Source: an uncultured Sunxiuqinia sp. (GTDB lineage Bacteria > Bacteroidota > Bacteroidia > Bacteroidales > Prolixibacteraceae). From it: a stretch of 64,000 bases of DNA. Within the stretch, counting starts at the first letter, position 1, and each line of letters starts with the position of its first letter. Positions 28,895 through 36,889 of the stretch are shown here, in pieces. A model generated the notes under the pieces. It saw only the letters and a list, made by a program, of their open reading frames with translations, made no database searches and was not told the origin of the DNA. The stretch spans positions 62,001 to 126,000 of the forward strand of contig NZ_CANLZV010000012.1 in the NCBI RefSeq assembly GCF_947495665.1, written 5' to 3'. The translations under genes were made by a program, and so were the position numbers.

Positions 28895-29417
28895 GTGTTT
28901 TGCTTCATCCGATATAAATGACCGCGTTGAGTGGATCAATAATCCCAAAGTAAATCAAACGATGTTTTTTGAATTACCTGCAACGATTGAAAAAACAGCT
29001 AGATGGTATAAGGATAAGGATAATCGAACCCGAGTTGACTTCACGTTTGCGGATGAACAGGGCGCAATTGTAGGGATGGGAGGATTTACCCAGATTGATC
29101 GGGGGCATAAGCATGCCGAATTCTATATTATGATCGCACCTCTACTACATGGCAGGGGGCTGGGAAAACGAATAGCCAATTGGATGTATAATTATGCTTT
29201 CCTGGAGATTAAGTTGAACAAGATTTACCTATATACTAATGATGACAATGTTGCAGCCTATAGTATATATGAGAAAGCTGGCTTTAAGTTAGAAGGGATA
29301 TTACGCGAGCACAAATGTAAAGATGGGATGTTACTTAACCGTCGCTTTTATGGGCTGTTAAGAAGCGAGTGGGAAAACCAGCCATGGAAGAAAGATATTT
29401 TGGAATATGAATTATAG
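28878..29417 (+). CDS. GNAT-family N-acetyltransferase (PseH-like)
   Basis: 179-residue GNAT acetyltransferase. The acetyl-CoA-binding signature is LLHGRGLGKRIANWM, with the preceding strand AEFYIMIAP and the following NDDNVAAYSIYEKAGF. In sugar loci such enzymes (PseH, and GNATs replacing PglD) acetylate the 4-amino group of UDP-4-amino-4,6-dideoxy sugars. Because only a fragment of the hexapeptide PglD-like acetyltransferase survives downstream, this enzyme may have taken over its step (inference). It overlaps the phosphoglycosyl transferase gene by 17 bases and the next gene by 11 bases. Confidence 0.85.
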   Translation: MKLKARCFASSDINDRVEWINNPKVNQTMFFELPATIEKTARWYKDKDNRTRVDFTFADEQGAIVGMGGFTQIDRGHKHAEFYIMIAPLLHGRGLGKRIANWMYNYAFLEIKLNKIYLYTNDDNVAAYSIYEKAGFKLEGILREHKCKDGMLLNRRFYGLLRSEWENQPWKKDILEYEL

Positions 29418-30288
29418 TTGGATAAAAAATCAGCCGGATGATCTATTAATCGTGCGTGATGATCTCTACCCCTTTCTTGGTGGAGGAAATAAAGGTCGCA
29501 AGATGCTATCAGTTTTGAAGGAAGTTGAATCTAGAAACTGCAATGCGATTGTCACCACTGGAGGTATTCAATCGAATCATTGCCGGGTTGTTGCCTTAGC
29601 ATGTGCTCAGCACGGATGGAAGTGCCACTTAATATTACACGGAAATAAAGAAGCGTTTTACAATCAAAAGGGGAATGCTCTGATTATGCGTATGTGCGGG
29701 GCAGCCATTCAGTTTGTAGAACCACAAGACATTGGCTTGGCGATGGATCTGGCCATGGAAAATCTTAGCCAAGATGGGTATTCCCCTTATTATTTGTATG
29801 GGGGAGGACACAACAAAGCAGGCGTTGAAGCCTATGTGGAGGCAGTAAAAGAATTTAGCGCTGAATTGGGTTTGAACAAGCAACCCGATCATATTTTTTT
29901 GGCCTCAGGAACGGGGTCAACTCAGGCAGGCATTTTATTGGGTCTAGAGGCGATTGGCTGGAACCAAACCAAAGTACATGGAATCTCTGTGGCCAGGAAC
30001 CAAGAGCGGGGAATAGGTGCGGTTTTGGAGGCCACTCATTTTATTAATCCGGAGTTTGACGCATCAAAAATCTTGTTTTACGATGACTATTTATTTGGGG
30101 GCTATGGCTTACATCCGGCAGAATTGAACGATTTTACAATGACTGTAGCCAGAGATTCAGGGATTATTTTAGATACGACCTATACGGGGAAAGCCTACTA
30201 TGGTATGCTCGATCTCATTAAAAGAAAAAAATTGAGCGGAAACGTTTTATTCTGGCACACCGGCGGTTTATTGAATGTAATGTGTTAA
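29407..30288 (+). CDS. PLP-dependent enzyme of the ACC deaminase/D-cysteine desulfhydrase family
   Basis: 293-residue fold-type II PLP enzyme. The Schiff-base Lys lies in GGGNKGRKM near the N-terminus (K29), the phosphate-binding segments are TTGGIQSNHCR and ASGTGSTQAG, and the C-terminal WHTGGLLN is also conserved. Relatives deaminate ACC or desulfhydrate D-cysteine. In a glycan locus, beside an ATP-grasp ligase, a more likely role is to make or racemise a small amino acid for attachment to a sugar (inference). Start overlaps the GNAT gene by 11 bases; the ATP-grasp gene follows after 13 bases. Confidence 0.82.
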   Translation: MNYSWIKNQPDDLLIVRDDLYPFLGGGNKGRKMLSVLKEVESRNCNAIVTTGGIQSNHCRVVALACAQHGWKCHLILHGNKEAFYNQKGNALIMRMCGAAIQFVEPQDIGLAMDLAMENLSQDGYSPYYLYGGGHNKAGVEAYVEAVKEFSAELGLNKQPDHIFLASGTGSTQAGILLGLEAIGWNQTKVHGISVARNQERGIGAVLEATHFINPEFDASKILFYDDYLFGGYGLHPAELNDFTMTVARDSGIILDTTYTGKAYYGMLDLIKRKKLSGNVLFWHTGGLLNVMC

Positions 30289-30301
30289 ATAATATAAATT
30301 C

Positions 30302-31312
30302 ATGAATATACTATTTACCTGTGCCGGAAGGCGGCACTACCTGATCGACTATTTTCAACAAGTAAAACCAGAGGGCAGTTTGATTGTGGGTGCCGATATG
30401 CAATCGTCGGCTCCGGCAATGGCTTTGGTGGACAAAAAATATGTCGTACCTCCGGTTTATGCTGCCAATTATGTCGACGAATTGATTAAGATTTGTCAAC
30501 AAGAAACAATTGGTGCAATCATTTCTTTAAATGATTTGGAGTTACCAATACTTTCTGAACACGAAGCTCAATTTAAAAAACGTGGGGTAAAGCTTATTGT
30601 CAGCAATAACCAGGTAACAGACATTTGCTTTGATAAATGGAAAACGGTTGAATTCGCCCGGCAGATCGGCGTTGAAACACCCAAAACCTTTCTCAATTTA
30701 AAAAGCGCCTTGACTGCTCTTGATGATGGAGTACTCACGTTTCCTTTGGTGGTTAAACCACGCTGGGGAAGCGCTTCCATTGGAATTGAATTTCCCGAGG
30801 ACCTGGAAGAGCTAAAACTCACTTACACCCTGCTGGAAAGAAAGCTATTTCGCTCGATGCTGGCTGAAGTTAGTAAAACGGATGCTGCAAACGCCATACT
30901 CATTCAGGAGAAAATAGACGGGACCGAATATGGATTGGATATTTTCAATGATTTGGAGGGCAATCATCTTGCCGTTTACGTCAAGGAAAAATTGGTTATG
31001 CGCGCCGGGGAAACCGACAAAGCGGTTTTACGAGCCAATGAAACAATCGAGTCAATTGGTAAACGAATTGGTGAAAATTTAAAGCACGTAGCTAACCTGG
31101 ATTGTGATATTTTCGAAAGCAACGGCCAGTACTATCTTCTGGAAATGAACCCTCGCTTTGGAGGTGGTTACCCGTTTTCTCAAATGTCGGGTGCTAATTT
31201 CCCTGCTGCCATTTATGCGATGCTAAATGGGCAACCGATGCAACAAGCATGGTTTCGAAAGAGCTACAATCAGACATTTGCCAAGTGCGATATTTTAATC
31301 CCCGTTGAATAG
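30302..31312 (+). CDS. ATP-grasp ligase (carbamoyl-phosphate-synthase-like)
   Basis: 336 residues. An N-terminal pre-ATP-grasp domain begins with ILFTCAGRRHYL, followed by the ATP-grasp fold: FPLVVKPRWGSASIGIE (ATP-binding Lys), ILIQEKIDGTEYG, and the metal site in CDIFESNGQYYLLEMNPRFGGGYPF. Such proteins form acid-amine bonds via an acyl-phosphate. With the neighbouring PLP enzyme and GNAT it forms a tight group, so ligation of an amino acid to a sugar amine or uronic acid is plausible (inference). Its TAG stop is followed in the same frame by a fragment of a different gene. Confidence 0.85.
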   Translation: MNILFTCAGRRHYLIDYFQQVKPEGSLIVGADMQSSAPAMALVDKKYVVPPVYAANYVDELIKICQQETIGAIISLNDLELPILSEHEAQFKKRGVKLIVSNNQVTDICFDKWKTVEFARQIGVETPKTFLNLKSALTALDDGVLTFPLVVKPRWGSASIGIEFPEDLEELKLTYTLLERKLFRSMLAEVSKTDAANAILIQEKIDGTEYGLDIFNDLEGNHLAVYVKEKLVMRAGETDKAVLRANETIESIGKRIGENLKHVANLDCDIFESNGQYYLLEMNPRFGGGYPFSQMSGANFPAAIYAMLNGQPMQQAWFRKSYNQTFAKCDILIPVE

Positions 31313-31390
31313 TCCGTTGAGCTGGTCGTTATCCGCGATGTCCCCGATAACGCCACCGTGGTTGGCAATCCGGCACGGGTGCGCGGGTAG
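31313..31390 (+). pseudogene. 3' remnant of a PglD/NeuD-like hexapeptide acetyltransferase
   Basis: Directly after the ATP-grasp stop and in the same frame the DNA encodes a tail with VVIRDVPDN and VVGNPARV, ending at TAG 31388-31390. This is the standard C-terminal cap of PglD/NeuD-type sugar O/N-acyltransferases. No start codon or beta-helix region remains. The usual order PglC, PglD, PglE, PglF suggests that the body of a pglD-like gene was replaced by the GNAT/PLP/ATP-grasp cassette. Confidence 0.7.
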
Positions 31391-31398
31391 CAGGTTTT

Positions 31399-31761
31399 TG
31401 AGTAGCGTCATGGCGAGGACGATCCGCCAGCTGGCGGACAATCATGAAGCTGACAGATCACTTCGCTGCGCTCGTGATGACGGCGAGTTATAATAGCAGA
31501 CAGATTGCGTCGTCCTTCGTCCTCGCAATGACGGGTTGAAGCAAGCGAATAGCGTCATTGCGAAGGAGTTGGAGCGCAGCGGAAACGACTGAAGCAATCT
31601 GTTGCGAACAACACCCTCCGTCATTGCGAGGTAGCCGTAATGAAATGAAGGCTACCGAAGCAATCCCTCTGCGAGCTTACAGATTGCTTCTCCCGATTGC
31701 TCGGGATCGCAATGACGGGTTGAAGCTGACACGGACAACAAACCGAAACAACAACACACCA
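31399..31761. repeat. Cluster of REP-like palindromic repeats (left of the GIY-YIG gene)
   Basis: At least four units based on CGTCATTGCGAGGA ... GAAGCAATCTG or the reverse complement CAGATTGCTTC ... CGCAATGACGG: about 31405-31485, 31502-31536, 31552-31602 and 31617-31722. A direct repeat CGCAATGACGGGTTGAAGC occurs twice. No gene is supported. Confidence 0.8.
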
Positions 31762-32055
31762 ATGGAACGAGGTGGTTATATCTACATCATGACAAACAAG
31801 AACCATACGGTATTATACACCGGCGTAACGAGTAACTTGTCGAAACGCATGTATGAGCATCGCACGGATTTTTATAAAAATGCGTTTACCAGTAAATACA
31901 ATGTAAGCAAACTGGTGTATTTCGAAGGTTTCACCCGGATTGAAGAAGCCATTGCAAGAGAAAAGCAAATCAAAGCCGGGAACAGACAAAAGAAGCTCGA
32001 TATGATTAACCGCTTTAACCCAGAGTGGAAAGACTTGACCGGAGCAATTGAGTAG
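31762..32055 (+). CDS. Single-domain GIY-YIG nuclease family protein
   Basis: 97-residue protein of the UvrC N-terminal/GIY-YIG superfamily, small Bacteroidota subtype. The pattern is GGYIYIMTN ... VLYTGVTSNLSKRMYEH (Tyr-Ile and Tyr-Thr-Gly replacing GIY-YIG, catalytic Arg), followed by KYNVSKLVYFEGF and the conserved Glu in IEEAIAREKQIKAGNRQKK. The cellular role of these stand-alone domains is not established; DNA processing is assumed. ATG at 31762 is chosen because the domain begins right there. It is flanked on both sides, without any other gene, by REP-like palindromes. Confidence 0.85.
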   Translation: MERGGYIYIMTNKNHTVLYTGVTSNLSKRMYEHRTDFYKNAFTSKYNVSKLVYFEGFTRIEEAIAREKQIKAGNRQKKLDMINRFNPEWKDLTGAIE

Positions 32056-32352
32056 CGTCATTGCGAGGACGACGAAAGGAGGACGCGGCAATCTGTTGCG
32101 AACAACACCCTCGTCATTGCGAGGAGGCGCAGTGCAACGGAGCCGACGAAGCAAACTGTTGACAAGTGGCAATGACGTGTTTGTCACAACGGAGTAAGAC
32201 AGCTTACAGATTGCTTCATTCCGCTTCGCTTCATTCGCAATGACGGCGAGTTATAATGACTGACTGATTGCTTCTCCCGATGGCTCGGGATCGCAATGAC
32301 GGGTTGAAGCAAGCAATCACAAAATAGAATAACAAAAAAACACAATAGATAC
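32056..32352. repeat. Cluster of REP-like palindromic repeats (right of the GIY-YIG gene)
   Basis: Four further units at about 32056-32097, 32112-32176, 32208-32247 and 32263-32305, in both orientations. The first starts inside or at the very end of the nuclease gene (stop codon TAG in AGTAGCGTCATTGCG). Some pairs form long hairpins. Confidence 0.8.
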
Positions 32353-33504
32353 ATGAAAGAAAGAATTTGGTTATCATTGGCCCGCATGGGGGGTCACGAA
32401 CAAGCATTTGTACAGGAAGCTTTTGACACCAATTGGGTGGTTCCTTTAGGCCCCAATGTGGATGGCTTTGAAAAAGATTTGGAAAGCTTCTTAGGGGAAG
32501 ACCGGCAGGTGGTGGCTTTGAGCTCGGGCACGGCGGCCTTGCACCTGGGGCTGCTCTTACTGGGCGTGGAAGCGGGTGATGAGGTTATTTGCCAGTCGTT
32601 TACCTTTGCCGCTTCGGCCAACCCCATCAGTTACCTGGGGGCTAAGCCGGTGTTTGTGGATAGTGAGGCCGACACCTGGAACATGGATCCGGCCTTGTTG
32701 GAAGCGGCTATCTGCGATCGGAAGGCTAAGACGGGCAAGTATCCCAAGGCGATTATCCCGGTACACCTGTATGGTATGCCAACGCAGATGGAGGAGATTA
32801 TGGAAGTAGCCTCGCGCTACAACATTCCCGTGCTGGAAGATGCTGCCGAAGCCTTGGGCTCGACCTTGAACGGGCAGGCTTGTGGCACCTTGGGTGATCT
32901 GGGCGTACTGTCATTCAATGGCAACAAGATGATCACCACTTCGGGCGGCGGCGCACTGATTTGCCGCACCAAGGCGCAAGCCGAAAAGGCCAAGTTTTAT
33001 GCCACCCAGGCACGCGATCAGGCTGCGCACTACGAGCATTCGCAAATTGGCTATAACTACCGCATGAGCAATATTTGTGCGGGTGTAGGGCGTGGTCAGA
33101 TGTTTATCTTGAAGGATAACATTGCCCGGCGTCAGGCCATTCACAAACAGTATCAGCAATGGCTTACGGGTATTCCCGGCTTGCAGGTGATGGATCGGCC
33201 TTCTGAGGCTTTTGACTCGAACTTTTGGCTGAGCTGCCTGACGATTGATCCGGAGCAAGCGGGTTTTTCGCGCGAAGACTTGCGGCTGGTGCTGGACGCT
33301 CAACAGATTGAATCGCGTCCGCTGTGGAAACCCATGCACCTGCAACCGGTATTTGCCGGAGCTCCCGTCTATGAGCGGGGGGTATCGGAGCAACTGTTTG
33401 AGCTGGGCCTTTGCCTGCCTTCGGGCCCGGTATTAACCGATGCCGATGTGGAACGGGTGGTGAAGACCATTCTTGAATTTTGTGCCGTGCACCAAGGGGT
33501 GTAA
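32353..33504 (+). CDS. DegT/DnrJ/EryC1/StrS sugar aminotransferase (PglE-like)
   Basis: 383-residue PLP-dependent aminotransferase converting a UDP-4-keto-6-deoxy sugar to the 4-amino sugar using glutamate. Motifs: LSSGTAALHLGLLLLGV, VPVHLYG-like IIPVHLYGM, LEDAAEALGS, and the PLP Lys K192 in SFNGNKMITTSGGG; YNYRMSNICAGVGRGQM is typical of the PglE/PseC group. Together with the WbpM/PglF-like dehydratase downstream and the PglC-like transferase upstream it suggests a bacillosamine-type first sugar. ATG at 32353 gives the standard N-terminus (MGGHEQAFVQEAF shortly after). Confidence 0.92.
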   Translation: MKERIWLSLARMGGHEQAFVQEAFDTNWVVPLGPNVDGFEKDLESFLGEDRQVVALSSGTAALHLGLLLLGVEAGDEVICQSFTFAASANPISYLGAKPVFVDSEADTWNMDPALLEAAICDRKAKTGKYPKAIIPVHLYGMPTQMEEIMEVASRYNIPVLEDAAEALGSTLNGQACGTLGDLGVLSFNGNKMITTSGGGALICRTKAQAEKAKFYATQARDQAAHYEHSQIGYNYRMSNICAGVGRGQMFILKDNIARRQAIHKQYQQWLTGIPGLQVMDRPSEAFDSNFWLSCLTIDPEQAGFSREDLRLVLDAQQIESRPLWKPMHLQPVFAGAPVYERGVSEQLFELGLCLPSGPVLTDADVERVVKTILEFCAVHQGV

Positions 33505-34038
33505 GCGGGAAGGTTAAAGGAAGATTAGAAGGGAGAAGGGAGAAGGAACAAGGATAAAGGTTAAAGGGAGAAGGAACAAGGTTAAAGTGAGTAGTGAGTG
33601 ACTGACAATCCGAGAATCCGAATATCTGAGAATCTAAACGTCTGCCAACAGATTGCTTCATTCCGCTACGCTCCATTCGCAATGACGGAAGACAAGGTTA
33701 AAGGGAAGGTTAGAAGGAGTTTGGGATTGAAGGTAGTAGTGAGTCGCGAGACCTAAAACTGACAATTTATCCTGTGAAATGCACGAAGTGCGTATTTCAT
33801 AGGACTGACATCCGAGCATCTGACAACAGATTGCTTCGTCCTACGTCCTCGCAATGACGGAAGGCAAGGTTAAAGTGAGTAGTGAGTGTCTGAGTATCCG
33901 AGAATCTGAACATCCGACAATAGAACGTACGAACGACCCTACCGCATAGCGGTTTGGGTATTGTAGCAAGAAATTAACATGTTTCTCAATTACCGCGTAG
34001 CGGTTAAACAATAAACACAACTTCTAATAACTAAACAG
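33505..34038. repeat. Spacer with purine-rich repeats and two REP-like units
   Basis: No gene. Purine-rich AGAAGG/GGTTAAAG runs (33512-33600), REP-like units at 33649-33688 and 33823-33861, and short repeats of TCTGAGAATC/TCCGAGAATC. Two copies of ACCGCNTAGCGGTT (near 33940 and 33990) form small hairpins just before the next gene. Confidence 0.65.
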
Positions 34039-35955
34039 ATGAATACGTATATCCGATCACAAATTCACAAGCGCAACTTGCCCCGCAAGCTGGTGCTGAT
34101 TACTGACCTGTTTATGACGATGCTGGCCTTGATGCCTGCCTACCTGCTGCGGTTTAATTTTGATTCGAGCCTGATCGATTCATCAGGCCTTTTGGGTCAG
34201 CAGTTGCTGATTATTCTACCTATCTATGCGCTGGCTTTTATCGGGACGGGCTCCTATCGGGGTGTTATCCGCCACTCGTCTATCCAGGATGCTTCGCGCC
34301 TGGCCGGGGCGGTCCTTTTGGCAACGGTATTAACCTTTGTGGTAGTAGCAGGCATGCGGTATTTTCCGGTTTTCCCGAATATGGTGTTGCCTTATTCAGT
34401 CATTCTGATTCATGCCTTGCTTATTTCGGTTACGCTGATGGGGGGCCGCATGTTGGTTCGTGCGCTCTATGAAGTGTATGTGCATCCGCGCAAGAACTTC
34501 AAAAAGGTGTTGATCTTTGGGGCTGGCGAGATGGGGAAGGTAGCGCAGCGGATTTTTGAGAGTGATCGTTTGTCACGCTCGGAGGTGGTTGGCTTTATCG
34601 ATGATCACCAAGCGCTGCAAGGCAAGCTGCTGGGGGGTAAGCTGATTTATTCGGAGAAGAAAGCGTTTAAAAAGCTGATTAAGAAAGGGGAGGTTGAGGA
34701 AATCATCTTTGCCATAAACCGAAGCCAGATTACCAAAGCGCGTAAGAAGGAGGTGCTCGACCGTTGCCTGAAGTATAAGGTGAACATCAGGGAGGTTCCT
34801 CCGGTGGATGATTGGATTAACGGGAAGCTGAGCCTGAAACAGATCCGGGAGGTTCGCATTGAGGATCTGTTGGGGCGCGACCCCATCTGGCTCGATCAGC
34901 AAACGGTAGCTACCGGACTGAAAGGCAAGGTGGTGCTGGTTACCGGGGCGGCTGGCTCGATCGGTTCGGAGATTGTTCGCCAACTGATGGGCTTTGAGCT
35001 GGAGCGGGTAATCTTGCTTGACCAGGCAGAGTCGGCCTTGTACGACTTGCAAAACGAACTTCAGCATCGGTTTCCCGGGGTTCCCTTTGAGGTGGTGGTG
35101 GCCAGTGTAACCAATCCAAGCCGGATGCGTCAGGTGTTTGAGCGTTTCCACCCTCAGTATGTGTTTCATGCATCGGCTTATAAGCATGTGCCCCTGATGG
35201 AGGAGCATCCAACCGAGGCCATTCAGGTCAATATTGGAGGGACTCGTTTGGTGGCCAACCTGTCGGTAGAGTTTGGGGTGAAGAAATTTGTGATGGTGTC
35301 GACCGATAAGGCGGTGAACCCAACCAATGTGATGGGAACGTCGAAACGGATTTGTGAGATCTATATCCAGGCGCTGACCCAGTCGAGGCAGTGCGATACG
35401 CAGTTTATTACTACCCGTTTTGGGAATGTGCTGGGCTCGAACGGCTCGGTGGTGCCGCTCTTTCGCAAGCAGATTGAATCGGGAGGCCCGGTAACAGTGA
35501 CTCACCCCGACATTATCCGCTACTTCATGACCATTCCTGAGGCTTGTCAGCTGGTGCTCGAGGCCGGCTTTATGGGGCGTGGAGGCGAGATCTATGTGTT
35601 CGACATGGGTGAGCCGGTGAAGATTTATGACCTGGCAGTGAAGATGATTTCGCTGACCGGGCTGAAGCCTGGAAAGGATATCGACATCACCTTCTCGGGC
35701 TTGCGGCCGGGCGAGAAATTGTATGAAGAGCTGCTGGCCGATGAAGAAAACACGATCGCGACCCACCATCCCAAAATTATGGCGGCGAAAGTTCGTCAGC
35801 ATGAGTTTGCCAAGGTTGCTTTAGCCATTAGTGGGCTTGTGCGGGCCTGTCAGTATGAATCCTGCGGGGAATTGGTCAAACGCATGCGTGAGCTGGTTCC
35901 GGAGTTCATCCCTCAAAATGAAGTTTATGGCGATGAGAAAGCAATAAAAAAATAG
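34039..35955 (+). CDS. Membrane-bound UDP-GlcNAc 4,6-dehydratase (WbpM/PglF/CapD-like)
   Basis: 638-residue enzyme. Four N-terminal membrane helices (about residues 15-140) are followed by a first Rossmann-like segment (LIFGAGEMGKVAQRI) and the catalytic SDR domain with TGAAGSIGSEIVRQL, DQAESALYDL, FHASAYKHVPLMEEHP, STDKAVNPTNVMGTSKR (catalytic segment) and RFGNVLGSNGSVVPLF. It converts UDP-GlcNAc to UDP-2-acetamido-2,6-dideoxy-4-hexulose at the membrane, feeding the DegT aminotransferase. It closes the polysaccharide locus; a long repeat-rich spacer follows. Confidence 0.93.
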   Translation: MNTYIRSQIHKRNLPRKLVLITDLFMTMLALMPAYLLRFNFDSSLIDSSGLLGQQLLIILPIYALAFIGTGSYRGVIRHSSIQDASRLAGAVLLATVLTFVVVAGMRYFPVFPNMVLPYSVILIHALLISVTLMGGRMLVRALYEVYVHPRKNFKKVLIFGAGEMGKVAQRIFESDRLSRSEVVGFIDDHQALQGKLLGGKLIYSEKKAFKKLIKKGEVEEIIFAINRSQITKARKKEVLDRCLKYKVNIREVPPVDDWINGKLSLKQIREVRIEDLLGRDPIWLDQQTVATGLKGKVVLVTGAAGSIGSEIVRQLMGFELERVILLDQAESALYDLQNELQHRFPGVPFEVVVASVTNPSRMRQVFERFHPQYVFHASAYKHVPLMEEHPTEAIQVNIGGTRLVANLSVEFGVKKFVMVSTDKAVNPTNVMGTSKRICEIYIQALTQSRQCDTQFITTRFGNVLGSNGSVVPLFRKQIESGGPVTVTHPDIIRYFMTIPEACQLVLEAGFMGRGGEIYVFDMGEPVKIYDLAVKMISLTGLKPGKDIDITFSGLRPGEKLYEELLADEENTIATHHPKIMAAKVRQHEFAKVALAISGLVRACQYESCGELVKRMRELVPEFIPQNEVYGDEKAIKK

Positions 35956-36889
35956 CAGGGAAGTATATGAGTGCATAAGTACATAGGGCGAAGAGCAGAG
36001 CGCATGGGCATAGAGCAACACCGTTGTCAGATTTTCGGATACTCAGATTTTCGGATTGATGGATGCTTCAAGTTCGTGAGGGCATAGGTACATAAGTTCA
36101 TGCGTTCGTACGTTCTGCCTACTGCCTACTGCCTGTCTAACGTCTATTGTCTAATGTCTGTTGTCAGATGTTCAGATTCTCAGATTGACGGATTGAGGGA
36201 TTGACGGATGCTTCAAGTTCGTGCGTTCTGCTTGCTGGTTTTAACCACCCCGTCCCCGGAGTACCGGGTCCACCCCTCCTTGTCAGGCGGGGAAAGGGTA
36301 TGGTTCGGAGAGCAAAAGACAAAGCGCATTCGTGCGTTCTGCCTACTGCCTATCTAGTGTCTATTATCTAATGTCTATTTTCTGTTGTCAGATGTTTAGA
36401 TTTTCAGATACTCAGATCGTCGGATTGAGGGATTTTACAACGTTCGAGGGGTCTTGAGTTCGTGCCTTCGTGCGTTCGTGTATTCTTTCTTCGCGTTCTC
36501 TTGGCGCCTTTGCAGTTAAGAAGAGTGTTTTTGGTTTTCAGTTGTCAGTTGTCCCGGCTCGTACGTTTTGCTTTCCTCCGTGTAAGCCTCTGTGTCCCTC
36601 TGTGGTTGAAATTGAGAACTTGTCATTATTAGTCATTGGTTGTCAATAGGAGGCATTCCTTGGATGCTCGATTTTCGCCATTTTCATTTGACATTGTGCC
36701 TGCGTTCCTTCGTGCGCTCGTGCGTTCTTCCTCTCTCATCTTCTCTCCCTCTCATCCTCTATGGTCGGTTGTTTGTTTTCAGTTTCAGTTGTCGGCTCGT
36801 GCGTTCGTGGGCTTGTGACTTCGTACGTTCTCCCTACTCCCTTCTAACTTTCTATTGTCTAAAATATAAGGTCTAAAGCCTAGCGTTAG
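35956..36889. repeat. Repeat-rich spacer closing the polysaccharide locus
   Basis: No gene. Carries GTGCGTTCGTGC/TTCGTGCG runs, TGTCTATTGTCTAATG units and one 111-bp inverted-repeat arm. These are the same elements as in 13.98-16.56 kb but in the opposite orientation. Confidence 0.7.
36225..36335 (-). repeat. Right arm of the 111-bp inverted repeat (partner at 16169-16279)
   Basis: Reverse complement of 16169-16279 with two substitutions visible by eye. Includes the GTACCGGGTCCACCCCTCC core. Confidence 0.85.

Noticed and set aside
31305-31493. 62-residue frame starting in the ATP-grasp gene
   Set aside because: It runs in a different frame from the PglD-like remnant and into REP-like repeats; the remnant is better explained by the other frame.
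36636-36876. Short plus-strand frames in the spacer after the WbpM-like gene
   Set aside because: They fall in simple repeats (TTCGTGCG, CTTCTCTCC) and encode low-complexity Arg/Ser/Phe-rich peptides.
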